Shown piece by piece: positions 8,812 through 16,650 of a stretch of 64,000 nt of DNA. The translations under genes were made by a program, and so were the position numbers. The stretch is from Clostridium_AD sp036569345 (lineage in GTDB: Bacteria > Bacillota > Clostridia > Clostridiales > Clostridiaceae): positions 1 through 64,000 of the forward strand of contig NZ_DATCQT010000025.1 in assembly GCF_036569345.1 (NCBI RefSeq). Direction: 5' to 3'. Within the stretch, counting starts at the first letter, position 1, and each line of letters begins with the position of its first letter. The notes under the pieces are model-generated. The model was not told where the DNA came from. It saw only the letters and a program-made list of their open reading frames with translations, and ran no database searches.

Positions 8812-9542
8812 CAGATACCCTCCTTTACTGTTTTTACTTCATCCATATAAAAATCCTCTAAGGAGGCGTATTTTTCTTTTATAATTTTGATGTCCTCTCC
8901 CTTATTTATAAGTTGTCCATTATTAATTATTGCAACCCTATTACACATAAGTTCTATTTCATGCACAAGGTGGCTAGATATGAAAAATGTTATCCCTTTG
9001 GTCATTGCGAGTTCTATTATAAGGTTTCTCATTGCAACTGTACCTTCTATATCAAGTCCATTAGTAGGTTCATCTAAAATTACTAATTCCGGTTTTGATA
9101 TAAGTGCCAAAGCTAAGGCTAGTCTCTGTTTCATTCCCAATGAGAATTTAGATACTTTTTCATTTTTAAATTTTGTTAACTCAACTATATCAAGTATTTC
9201 ATCTATACTGTATTTTTCTATGTTTTTATAAAATCTCGAAGCAATTTTCAAATTATTATAAGCACTCATATATTCATAAAGGTCTGCTGTTTCAATAATA
9301 GCTCCTACTTTTCCTAAAGCTTTTTCAAACTGTGTTTTTGAGTTAAAACCTAAAATCTCAATCCTTCCACTTTTAAAAGTATTTAATCCAGTAATTGACT
9401 TCATAACTGTTGTTTTACCTGCGCCATTTGGTCCAAGAAATCCAAATACATCCCCTTTATAAACTTCAAAACTTATATTATGTACACCACGACCATTGTT
9501 ATAAAGTTTAGTCAAACCCTCTACTTTTAAAACGATTTCCAT
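8811..9542 (-). CDS. ABC transporter ATP-binding protein
   Basis: The 243-residue ATPase has Walker A GPNGAGKT (about 36-43), Q loop around ETADLYEYMSAYNNL, signature FSLGMKQR (about 135-142), Walker B ELVILDEPTNGLD and the H-switch SSHLVHE. The SLGMKQR variant is typical of drug and lantibiotic exporters in the BcrA group. The ATG is preceded by AAGGAGAGC. Its own promoter lies within 9596-9624, so the pair can be expressed separately from the secreted protein gene upstream. Confidence 0.92.
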   Translation of the reverse strand: MEIVLKVEGLTKLYNNGRGVHNISFEVYKGDVFGFLGPNGAGKTTVMKSITGLNTFKSGRIEILGFNSKTQFEKALGKVGAIIETADLYEYMSAYNNLKIASRFYKNIEKYSIDEILDIVELTKFKNEKVSKFSLGMKQRLALALALISKPELVILDEPTNGLDIEGTVAMRNLIIELAMTKGITFFISSHLVHEIELMCNRVAIINNGQLINKGEDIKIIKEKYASLEDFYMDEVKTVKEGI

Positions 9543-9568
9543 AATAGCTCTCCTTATTTTAAAAAGTA

Positions 9569-9624
9569 AAATGGAAATTGTTATCGTTTATAGCAAGTAT
9601 AAATTTCCCCAACTTCCATTTCAA
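9569..9624 (-). promoter_or_regulatory. ABC transporter promoter flanked by an inverted repeat
   Basis: On the minus strand TTGAAA (9619-9624), a 17-nt spacer and TATACT (9596-9601) form a good promoter. A 12-bp inverted repeat with one mismatch, AAATGGAAATTG (9569-9580) and CAACTTCCATTT (9610-9621), brackets it: one arm overlaps the -35 element, the other lies just after the start site. This is a plausible operator, or a hairpin in the 5' leader. Confidence 0.55.
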
Positions 9625-9679
9625 CTTTATAATTCAATTTGCTTAATTTTTACTTTTTAATAAAAATCAAAGTACTCTA

Positions 9680-10552
9680 CTACATTCCTCTAAACTGGTT
9701 AGTTATAGTTTTTACTTGTTTGCCAGTTAAATCTATAGTATCTGGTGTTGTACTGTTAATATTAGATAAATTTAAAGTAACATTAATAATAACTTCATGT
9801 GCTACTTTATTAGCATCTAACCCTGATACAACTATTTTAGCAACTTGATTACTAATTATGTTGTTTTTATTTATATCTCCAGTTACATTTACGCTTTTAA
9901 CAGTGATGCCGTCTACAAGTTGTGGAAGCATGCTTTTAACATCAATGTTTCCAGCTTTCTCATTGTGCATTGGTGCATTTTTCCCTACTGTAAGTACCAT
10001 TGATGTTACTGCATTTACTAGTGGAATTATTTGATTTTGACTTAAATTAACATCTATTTTTTTAGTACCATCTGTATTAGGAGTTACTGTTACATTATTT
10101 TTCATGTTACCCACTAAAATATCAGCCACGGTTTCCATGCTTTTAACTACTTGTGGATTCATATTCTCAGCTTTTTTATTTAAGTTTTTATTATTATTTT
10201 CACGTACATTATATACTTCACTTGTACTGGATTTAGAAATACTTTTTCCAGCTTGATTAGATGTAGTAAAAGATTCAGTTCCCTTACTTGACTTCACTGT
10301 AGTAGCCTGACTCATAGCATTAGTAGCTGAATTAGTTTTAAAATTAGTAGTCACATCAACTAAATTTGAACCATTGTCTATTACAGATAATCCTAAATTT
10401 GCTGTTTCATTTTTTAGATTTGCAGTGTTTTTTACAGCTTCCTTATAGGCAGAATACCCAGACATTTGTGCAGCGTTAGTATATGCTGTTCCCATAAGTA
10501 TACCTCCACTAACTACTAAAGTTGTGGCAATTGCAATAATTTTCTTATTCAT
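9680..10552 (-). CDS. Secreted protein of unknown function in two-component/ABC cluster
   Basis: The 290-residue product starts with a signal peptide (MNKKIIAIATTLVVSGGILM, predicted cleavage around TNAAQ) and has no lipobox. The mature part is predicted soluble, rich in Asn, Thr, Ser and Val, with alternating beta-like segments (LGLSVIDNGSNLVDV, KKIDVNLSQNQIIPLVNAV, VAHEVIINVTLNLSNI). This recalls LolA-like lipid-binding folds, but I cannot assign a family. It lies between the histidine kinase and the ABC transporter, and its promoter carries perfect tandem repeats typical of OmpR-family regulator sites. It is therefore a likely main target of the two-component system. Confidence 0.7.
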   Translation of the reverse strand: MNKKIIAIATTLVVSGGILMGTAYTNAAQMSGYSAYKEAVKNTANLKNETANLGLSVIDNGSNLVDVTTNFKTNSATNAMSQATTVKSSKGTESFTTSNQAGKSISKSSTSEVYNVRENNNKNLNKKAENMNPQVVKSMETVADILVGNMKNNVTVTPNTDGTKKIDVNLSQNQIIPLVNAVTSMVLTVGKNAPMHNEKAGNIDVKSMLPQLVDGITVKSVNVTGDINKNNIISNQVAKIVVSGLDANKVAHEVIINVTLNLSNINSTTPDTIDLTGKQVKTITNQFRGM

Positions 10553-10610
10553 ATTTATTCCTCCATATTTTTACAAGATTTAGAAAGAAATTTCAGCTTT
10601 CTATAATTTA

Positions 10611-10667
10611 AGTATAGCATTGCTTTATTAACTTCCTCTGAACTATTTCTTAAGATTTTCTTAAGAT
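10611..10667 (-). promoter_or_regulatory. Response-regulator-dependent promoter with tandem 11-bp repeats
   Basis: Two perfect, adjacent copies of TTTCTTAAGAT (plus strand 10646-10656 and 10657-10667) lie upstream of a TATACT -10 (10611-10616, read on the minus strand). No recognisable -35 hexamer stands at the right distance. The 11-bp period and position about 30 bp before the -10 are typical of activation by a dimer of an OmpR/PhoB-class regulator. The repeat next to the kinase gene ends at its stop codon. Confidence 0.65.
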
Positions 10668-11960
10668 TTACCAATTTATTATCTTAAATTTTACATTAAA
10701 ACTTATATACCCATTTTCATACTTAACGTCTATTAATCCATCTTGAAGTTCCACCATACTTTTAGCAATAGCAAGCCCTAAACCACTTCCTCCAGTATCA
10801 GATGATCTTGATTCTTCTACTCGATAAAATCTATCAAATATTTTGCTTAAATTATCATCATTTATTTCTTCACATTTATTTTGAATAGACACTACTGAAA
10901 ACCCATTATCCACACTAAGTATTACCCTTATATCACTTGGCTTAAGGCTATATCTTATAGCATTTATCAATAGATTTTCAAACACTCGTGCAACTTTATT
11001 TGGATCTACATTAACAATTGTCTTTTCTTTTATAAATTTCTTTGTTATTGTCACATTGGCATTCTCACAAATAGGTACTAACTCTTCAATTAGTTGGTCA
11101 AGCAATTCATTAAGTGTGATATTTTGTTTTTCAAACTTTACTGCATTATTTGCTAGTTTTGTATATTCGAATAAATCATTAATTAAAAGTTCAAGCTTTT
11201 CAGCTTGATTATATGAAATACTTGCATATTGATCCAACTGTTTTTCCTCTGTATATTTTTTATTTTTAATAAGCTCTAAATACCCTTTAATTGAAGTCAA
11301 TGGTGTTCGGAGGTCATGTGAAACATTTGTTATCAAATCATTTTTCGTTTTTTCTGTTTTTCTTTCACTGTCTATTTTATTCTTAAGCTCTTCAGCCATA
11401 TAATTTATGTTGTCTGCAAGCAATGCTAACTCGTCTTTTCCATATTTTTTTATCCTATAATCTAAATTACCCTTAGAAATTTCTAAAAGCCCCTTAGATA
11501 CAACTTCTATATATTTCATCTTTTTATTGGTTATAAAATAAAAAATAATTAAGAAGGATAAAATGGAAATAAATAATGATGGCAACCTACTATCAGTATC
11601 ATGTTCATAAACTTTAGCATTAAGCTCTCCATTATCATGTTTAAATTGATTTAAAATTTTCTGCAATTCTAGTTTATCATTTGTGCTTATATTTTTGTCC
11701 TTAATATTATTTGTTATGTTCAAAAGCTGATTTGATACCTTTTCTATACTTTGACTGTATTGAGTTTTTAAATGTTCATGGTTTGTTTCAAGCAGTTTGT
11801 TAGAAACACCTCCAATTATAATAGCCATTAAAAGACACAAGGTGAAAATTAAAATTAATTCGAATCTTATACTTTTTTTCACTTTATCTCTAATTGACAT
11901 GAATATACTTGAAAATGTATTGAAGATTCCTTTGATTATTTCAACAAATTTAGTTTTCAA
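10668..11960 (-). CDS. Sensor histidine kinase (VanS/OmpR-system type)
   Basis: The 430-residue kinase has TM1 at about 33-52, an extracytoplasmic loop of about 75 residues, TM2 at about 127-144 and a HAMP linker (GNLDYRIKKYGKDELALLAD). The HisKA box NVSHDLRTPLTSIKGYLE puts His at 215. The ATPase shows NLLINAIRYS, FDRFYRVEESR and GGSGLGLAIAKSMV. It starts with TTG, 8 nt after AGTAGG, overlapping the response regulator gene by 11 nt; the first internal ATG has no ribosome site. With that regulator it forms a VanRS-like pair, probably sensing envelope stress or an antimicrobial. Confidence 0.9.
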   Translation of the reverse strand: MKTKFVEIIKGIFNTFSSIFMSIRDKVKKSIRFELILIFTLCLLMAIIIGGVSNKLLETNHEHLKTQYSQSIEKVSNQLLNITNNIKDKNISTNDKLELQKILNQFKHDNGELNAKVYEHDTDSRLPSLFISILSFLIIFYFITNKKMKYIEVVSKGLLEISKGNLDYRIKKYGKDELALLADNINYMAEELKNKIDSERKTEKTKNDLITNVSHDLRTPLTSIKGYLELIKNKKYTEEKQLDQYASISYNQAEKLELLINDLFEYTKLANNAVKFEKQNITLNELLDQLIEELVPICENANVTITKKFIKEKTIVNVDPNKVARVFENLLINAIRYSLKPSDIRVILSVDNGFSVVSIQNKCEEINDDNLSKIFDRFYRVEESRSSDTGGSGLGLAIAKSMVELQDGLIDVKYENGYISFNVKFKIINW

Positions 11961-12645
11961 TTTTGTAACCTACTCCCCAAACAGTTTTAATAAACCTAGG
12001 CTTTCTAGGATTCTCTTCTATTTTTTCCCTTATCTTCCTTATGTGAACCATTATAGTGTTATCTGATTCCATAAATTCTTCTTTCCATACAGCTTCATAT
12101 ATTTTTTTTATGCTAAAAACTATGCCTCTATTTTTCGCAATAAAAAGTAATATATCAAATTCTCTAGGTGTCAGTCTTACTTCTTTATCTCCAATTTTAA
12201 TCTCATGTGTATTTGTATTTATATATAAATCGTCTACCTCAATTATACTCTCATCCTTCTCTTCAACTAGGTTTAGCCTTTTATATCTTCGTAGCTGAGA
12301 TTTTACCCGAGCTATTAGTTCCAGCGGATTAAATGGTTTAGAAACATAATCATCTGCACCTGTGGTAAGTCCCCTAATTTTATCCATATCTTCACTTTTA
12401 GCTGAAAGCATTATAATAGGCATATTTTTCTCTTCTCTTATTTTCATGCAAGCTTCCATACCATCCATAATTGGCATCATGATATCAAGTATAATTAAAT
12501 CTACATTCTCATCTTTTATAACTTTTAAGGCTTCTACACCATTAGCAGCCTTAATAATACTATAGCCATCATTTGTTAAGTATATACCAATCAAATCTCT
12601 AATTTCTTTTTCGTCATCAACCACCAAAATAACTTCTTTGTCCAT
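11950..12645 (-). CDS. Response regulator, OmpR/PhoB family
   Basis: The 231-residue protein has a receiver domain (1-118) with the acidic pair at 10-11, phospho-acceptor Asp54 in LIILDIMMP, and Lys103 in VSKPFNP. The winged-helix output domain (about 133-231) ends in FIKTVWGVGYKIEN, standard for the family. AAGGGAG precedes the ATG. It overlaps the kinase gene, so the pair is co-translated. Likely targets are the tandem repeats at 10646-10667 before the secreted protein gene, by position and repeat type. Its own leader contains the inverted-repeat element at 12707-12821. Confidence 0.93.
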   Translation of the reverse strand: MDKEVILVVDDEKEIRDLIGIYLTNDGYSIIKAANGVEALKVIKDENVDLIILDIMMPIMDGMEACMKIREEKNMPIIMLSAKSEDMDKIRGLTTGADDYVSKPFNPLELIARVKSQLRRYKRLNLVEEKDESIIEVDDLYINTNTHEIKIGDKEVRLTPREFDILLFIAKNRGIVFSIKKIYEAVWKEEFMESDNTIMVHIRKIREKIEENPRKPRFIKTVWGVGYKIEN

Positions 12646-12706
12646 AATAAACTCCCTTCTAAAAAAAAGTAATCTACCAACCCTATTTCTCTATTATACA
12701 TAAATA

Positions 12707-12821
12707 TATCCTATAGCGTAGACTTTTTTAATCTCTGACATACTCCCCTTTCTAGTAACAGATTTTTATTATTTAATCTGTCTACTTTAATGAAGCATAA
12801 CAGTCTCTACTCTATAGGATA
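12707..12821. repeat. 115-bp element bounded by near-perfect terminal inverted repeats
   Basis: TATCCTATAGCGTAGACT (12707-12724) is mirrored by a 20-nt arm at 12802-12821 whose complement matches it except for one base and a 2-nt bulge. Inside lies a second hairpin, ACAGATT (12758-12764) with AATCTGT (about 12775-12781). It stands in the leader of the response regulator gene. It could be a mini transposable element, a structured leader RNA or paired operator sites. No clear target duplication is visible at its ends. Confidence 0.5.
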
Positions 12822-12899
12822 CATATTAATGTTTTATATAGGTTAGCAACATTAAACTTTTCTATTTACTAAATCCATATGACTAAAAAAACTCTTTAG

Positions 12900-15482
12900 C
12901 TATAGTTTACTCTCACATTCACTCAGGTAATTTAGTCTTTCTATCTTAAAATTTGATTTCGCCAATATTTCTGGCCAAATCTTAACCATTTGATATACCT
13001 TTTTTTTCTGCTTCTCTGACATTTTATCCCAATGTACAAATGTAGGATCAGTTTTTTTATTGTAATCTTTAACTTCACCATACTTAAATCCAGCCTTTTT
13101 TCTATAACGATATAATCGCATATGCTCATTTTGCGCTAAGATATCAATTTCTTTAATTGTAAACTCATTAAATGTTGGTTTTTCTTTAACTGACACAACA
13201 TCATAATTAATTTTGAGTAAAGCGCTTGGAATATTTTTAGCTCCATCACGGTTAGAGTTTTTAAGTTCTTCACTTAGGTCCTGCCATGGAATTATAATAT
13301 CCCCATTCAAATTACCACTATCTTCATCAATCTCTCTACATCTTTCATATATAGCTATCGCAAGGCTTTCAATTTTTTCGCTATAAAATGCATCATGCAT
13401 TAAATGACGTAAAAATTGTTCTTCATCTACATGAAGTTTTAGCTGTTCTTTAGAAGGAAGATCGGATTGTTCCCATTTCCTAGCATTAGTTAACATACTC
13501 ATCTCAAGTATTGCTTCCATAGACCTTGATTCATGTTTATACCTTGGTATTTTGAGAAGTGCCTTTAATACTCCATTATCAATTTGGGTCTCTCCGCTAT
13601 CATTTATAAGATGAGGTACTTTACGCTCAAGTAATGAACGAAGCAACATTGAACGTCTTATTATAAATAACTGATCCTTCTTAGCATCTGTTTGATTTGG
13701 TCCAAGAATATTTACATAACCCCTTAAACAGCTTATAAAATCAGGGCCTTTTGCACTTTTAAATTCCATTGTAAAGTGTTTTTGTTCATTTTCATCTTCA
13801 AAGTTTTCTCCACAAAATCCTTTAAAAGTACTGCTTGTTCCACCAGCAAATACAAAAATAGCTTTTCCAATAGGATGAATAGAATCTCCTTCTCTAAATA
13901 AACCATCCTGCATCGGCGCTAAGAAATATTTTAACCATCCAAGTCTACCTTCAAGAGCAGAATCAAATTCATCAAAAAATACTAGAGGGATTTTATCTCC
14001 AAGTGCAATATCTCGTACCTTGTGAAAAGCATTTACTAAATCGAGAGGTGAACGAAATTGTGATAAATTAAAATCAATTTTTTCAATTAAATTTGAAGCA
14101 ATACTTTTGGCTACTTCAAGGATTCCAAAAGATTTTCCAGATCCCGGAGTTCCAAATACTGCAATGCAAAGAGGTCTAACTGTATTTTTAGTTGAAATAT
14201 ACTCAAGCATAAGATTTTTAATGCTCCTATAGCTTTCTATTTCTGCCTTATCCACCGTTGTAAGCTTTCCAAACTGTGCTATTGGTATAGATTTCAATGC
14301 ATTTTTTACTCCATTTTTAACAATATCATAAGCTATATCTTCTAAATTAGTAGAGCTTTTATCCTTTAAAATATACCAACTAGCAGGGCAATTAAGGTTT
14401 GGCGATGAAGGCACTAACACATCTTGTACATTATCACTAAGTATAAAATCATCTTCTTTTTCAACAAATATAGAAAGACTCGGATAAGGCGATTTGGAAA
14501 CATTTTCACCAAAACCTTCTATAAAATATTTTTGAGCTGAAACGGTCCCTTGACGTATACCTGTGCTTATTGATTCTGATAACTCTTCATTATTTTGATT
14601 TCCTATAACAATAGCACTTGTAAGGCCTGCAACAAAAGCTGATGTAAGTCCATACATTTTACCTTGGAAGTCTTTAATAAAACCACCTTCAAATTCATAT
14701 GGCAGGAAATATAATCTAATTTCCGGTGTACCTTCATTTTTATAATAAATGGCACCTTCAAGACCAAAAGGTACTATAATATGATGGCACTTTGCAAGAA
14801 AAGCAAGGTTCGGATTATTATTAATTTGCCAAACAAAATCTTGTGCTGTTCTTTCCCAAGAAAGACTCTTGCTTATATTAACTCCCTTAGAGCGTAAATC
14901 ATCAACATTAATAATTATTATTGTCCTTTCGTTGTGAAGTTTTTGTACATGTTTCCAAAGTTCACTAGAATCAATAGGATTGTTCATTTTATACAATATT
15001 ATTGGTGATGCTTCTGGCGACTTTAAAGCTATTGGCCAAAATTCTTCATTAGAGTTAAACCCATTATTTTCATCATCTAATACAATTATATCAGCACTAG
15101 GATCATCATTAATAATAGGAAGCAACCTGGGTTTTCCAGATTTCGGCCCTGTAAACCCCAAAAGACGTTTTATTCTGTACACTTTAGCATTATTGTTTTT
15201 ATCATCAAATTTAGGAAAAAGCTCAAGTTCTGCAGTAGAGCTAAGAAATTCTCCTGGCCTAATTAGTTCTATATCCTCCATCTGTGGTGAAAGTACAGAT
15301 GCTCCAGTTGACAGTGATACAAATTTTGATAAAAGTAAAGCTTCTCCTGGCTTTACAGTACTGTGCATATTCAAATTAATTTGCCAATTAAGTCCTGTAT
15401 CATTCTGAGGATATATTGTCCGCTGTACAAAGTTTACACATATATCTCCTGTTACAACAATTTTTACATTTTCATTTTCCAT
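12900..15482 (-). CDS. Ribokinase-like / AAA+ ATPase / RyR-domain protein
   Basis: An 860-residue, apparently cytosolic protein with three parts. Residues 1 to about 330 recall PfkB/ribokinase folds: VVTGDICVNFV at the start, IIINVDDLR, HHIIVPFGLEGAIYY and GLTSAFVAGLTSAIV where the kinase anion-hole helix would be. The usual GAGD is absent, so it may bind rather than phosphorylate a ligand. The middle is an ATPase with Walker A GTPGSGKS (444-451) and Walker B IPLVFFDEFDSA (about 495-506). The C-terminus (about 782-845; NEHMRLYRYRKKAGFKYG, FVHWDKMSEKQKKKV) matches the RyR domain PF02026. It has its own promoter and stands alone. I infer a ligand-sensing ATPase, perhaps in stress or conflict signalling. 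Confidence 0.8.
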   Translation of the reverse strand: MENENVKIVVTGDICVNFVQRTIYPQNDTGLNWQINLNMHSTVKPGEALLLSKFVSLSTGASVLSPQMEDIELIRPGEFLSSTAELELFPKFDDKNNNAKVYRIKRLLGFTGPKSGKPRLLPIINDDPSADIIVLDDENNGFNSNEEFWPIALKSPEASPIILYKMNNPIDSSELWKHVQKLHNERTIIIINVDDLRSKGVNISKSLSWERTAQDFVWQINNNPNLAFLAKCHHIIVPFGLEGAIYYKNEGTPEIRLYFLPYEFEGGFIKDFQGKMYGLTSAFVAGLTSAIVIGNQNNEELSESISTGIRQGTVSAQKYFIEGFGENVSKSPYPSLSIFVEKEDDFILSDNVQDVLVPSSPNLNCPASWYILKDKSSTNLEDIAYDIVKNGVKNALKSIPIAQFGKLTTVDKAEIESYRSIKNLMLEYISTKNTVRPLCIAVFGTPGSGKSFGILEVAKSIASNLIEKIDFNLSQFRSPLDLVNAFHKVRDIALGDKIPLVFFDEFDSALEGRLGWLKYFLAPMQDGLFREGDSIHPIGKAIFVFAGGTSSTFKGFCGENFEDENEQKHFTMEFKSAKGPDFISCLRGYVNILGPNQTDAKKDQLFIIRRSMLLRSLLERKVPHLINDSGETQIDNGVLKALLKIPRYKHESRSMEAILEMSMLTNARKWEQSDLPSKEQLKLHVDEEQFLRHLMHDAFYSEKIESLAIAIYERCREIDEDSGNLNGDIIIPWQDLSEELKNSNRDGAKNIPSALLKINYDVVSVKEKPTFNEFTIKEIDILAQNEHMRLYRYRKKAGFKYGEVKDYNKKTDPTFVHWDKMSEKQKKKVYQMVKIWPEILAKSNFKIERLNYLSECESKL

Positions 15483-15545
15483 ATTTAAACTCCTATCCTA
15501 ATACTATGTTTAGTTATACGCAAAAATTCAGAATATTTGTGCTTT

Positions 15546-15574
15546 ATTGTACCATTCACACCAACCTATTTCAA
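15546..15574 (-). promoter_or_regulatory. Promoter of the RyR/AAA+ gene
   Basis: Minus strand TTGAAA (15569-15574), a 17-nt spacer and TACAAT (15546-15551), about 60 nt before the gene's ATG, which has AGGAG upstream. With the terminator at 15608-15642 behind it, this makes the gene an independent transcription unit. Confidence 0.65.
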
Positions 15575-15607
15575 TACATTCCAGTAATTAATCTTATAAA
15601 ATCGCAT

Positions 15608-15642
15608 AGAGGATGTCTCAATTTACTTTTGAGACATCCTCT
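15608..15642 (-). terminator. Terminator after the glycyl radical activase gene
   Basis: A perfect 14-bp stem (15608-15621 with 15629-15642, core AGGATGTCTCAA) with a 7-nt loop. The minus-strand tail is only moderately T-rich (ATGCGATTTTAT); the plus-strand tail is also T-rich. It closes the glycyl radical operon. Confidence 0.75.
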
Positions 15643-15654
15643 TAATTTTAGTTC

Positions 15655-16587
15655 TTATTCAATTCCACCAATTTTACAGATTAGGCCTTCAGATTCAACT
15701 ACTTTTTTAAGATAATCCATGTCCTTTTTTAAAGGTGGTTTTAATTCAGTCATTTTATACTTACGTCCCAAATAATCATATTTATTTTGTCCAAGACGAT
15801 GATAAGGTAATAAATGAACTTCCTTCACTTTTTTCAAACTATTTACAAAGTTTGCAGTAGCCTTAATATTTTTTTCATCATCATTAAATCCAGTTAGAAT
15901 TGGAATTCTTATAATCAATGGTTTACCTGATTTTGCAATTATTCTGGCGTTTTCTAAAATAATTTCATTGTTTTGCCCTACATATTCTTTGTGTTTTTTC
16001 GAATCCATATGTTTAATATCCAACATAACTAGATCTAGATGGGGCAAAATTCTTTCTAAAACACTAATGCTTGCAAATCCTGATGTCTCTATTGCAGTAT
16101 GAAATCCTTTTGACTTACATCCCTTTAGTAATTCCTCTGCAAAATCTGGCTGAGCTAGGACTTCTCCCCCTGAGAGAGTAATTCCACCACCAGAACGCCT
16201 ATACATTATAGTATCCTTACTCAGTTCTATTAATATTTCCTCGACTGTTTTAACAGCTCCAGCCATATTTAAAGCTTCTGAGTTACAAACATCAACGCAT
16301 TTACCACAATTATCACATTTATTATGATTAACTCTACTAGCTAGTGTAAAATCTATTGCACCTTTACTACAAACATGGGCGCATCCCTTGCATCCTATAC
16401 AGTTTTGAGCAATAAACATAACTTGTGGCTGGGGACATTGGGACTCAGGGTTACAACACCATCTACAAGATAATGGACACCCTTTCAAAAAAACAATAGT
16501 ACGAACACCCGGACCATCATGCACAGAAAACTTCTGAATATCAAAAACAATTCCTTTTGTATCTAGCTTTGGCTCAGATATAGGCAT
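15655..16587 (-). CDS. Glycyl-radical enzyme activating enzyme (radical SAM)
   Basis: The 310-residue protein (start MPISEPK; GGAGG lies 6 nt upstream, so a 16-residue longer form is rejected) is a radical-SAM activase. The SAM-cluster motif is CPLSCRWC (Cys 37, 41, 44). A ferredoxin-like insert with CIGCKGC and CDNCGKC holds two more iron-sulfur clusters, as in DhaB2/PflC-type activases. SGGEVLAQPDF is the usual SAM-binding GGE region. It abstracts hydrogen from the glycine of the neighbouring enzyme by cleaving S-adenosylmethionine. It lies directly after that gene, with a long hairpin between. Confidence 0.93.
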   Translation of the reverse strand: MPISEPKLDTKGIVFDIQKFSVHDGPGVRTIVFLKGCPLSCRWCCNPESQCPQPQVMFIAQNCIGCKGCAHVCSKGAIDFTLASRVNHNKCDNCGKCVDVCNSEALNMAGAVKTVEEILIELSKDTIMYRRSGGGITLSGGEVLAQPDFAEELLKGCKSKGFHTAIETSGFASISVLERILPHLDLVMLDIKHMDSKKHKEYVGQNNEIILENARIIAKSGKPLIIRIPILTGFNDDEKNIKATANFVNSLKKVKEVHLLPYHRLGQNKYDYLGRKYKMTELKPPLKKDMDYLKKVVESEGLICKIGGIE

Positions 16588-16602
16588 TTTCAACCTCCAA
16601 TT

Positions 16603-16644
16603 ATTAAAATAATGAGGTAGCAATTGCTCCCCCATTATTTTAAT
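16603..16644 (-). promoter_or_regulatory. Intercistronic stem-loop between glycyl radical enzyme and activase
   Basis: A 42-nt hairpin: 21-nt arms (16603-16623 and 16624-16644) pair at 19 of 21 positions, with ATTAAAATAATG at the base and AGCAATTGCT at the tip. It fills the gap between the two genes, just before the activase ribosome binding site. It would lower activase expression or stabilise the upstream message, fitting the need for far less activase than enzyme. Confidence 0.6.
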
Positions 16645-16650
16645 GATGAA

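Noticed and set aside
12707..12821. Definite MITE
   Set aside because: The terminal repeats are clear, but no target-site duplication or second copy in the window supports mobility, so it is reported only as a repeat element.
14980..15408. 142-codon plus-strand frame opposite the RyR/AAA+ gene
   Set aside because: It is antisense to conserved coding sequence, lacks a ribosome site and has low-complexity Ser/Ile-rich translation.
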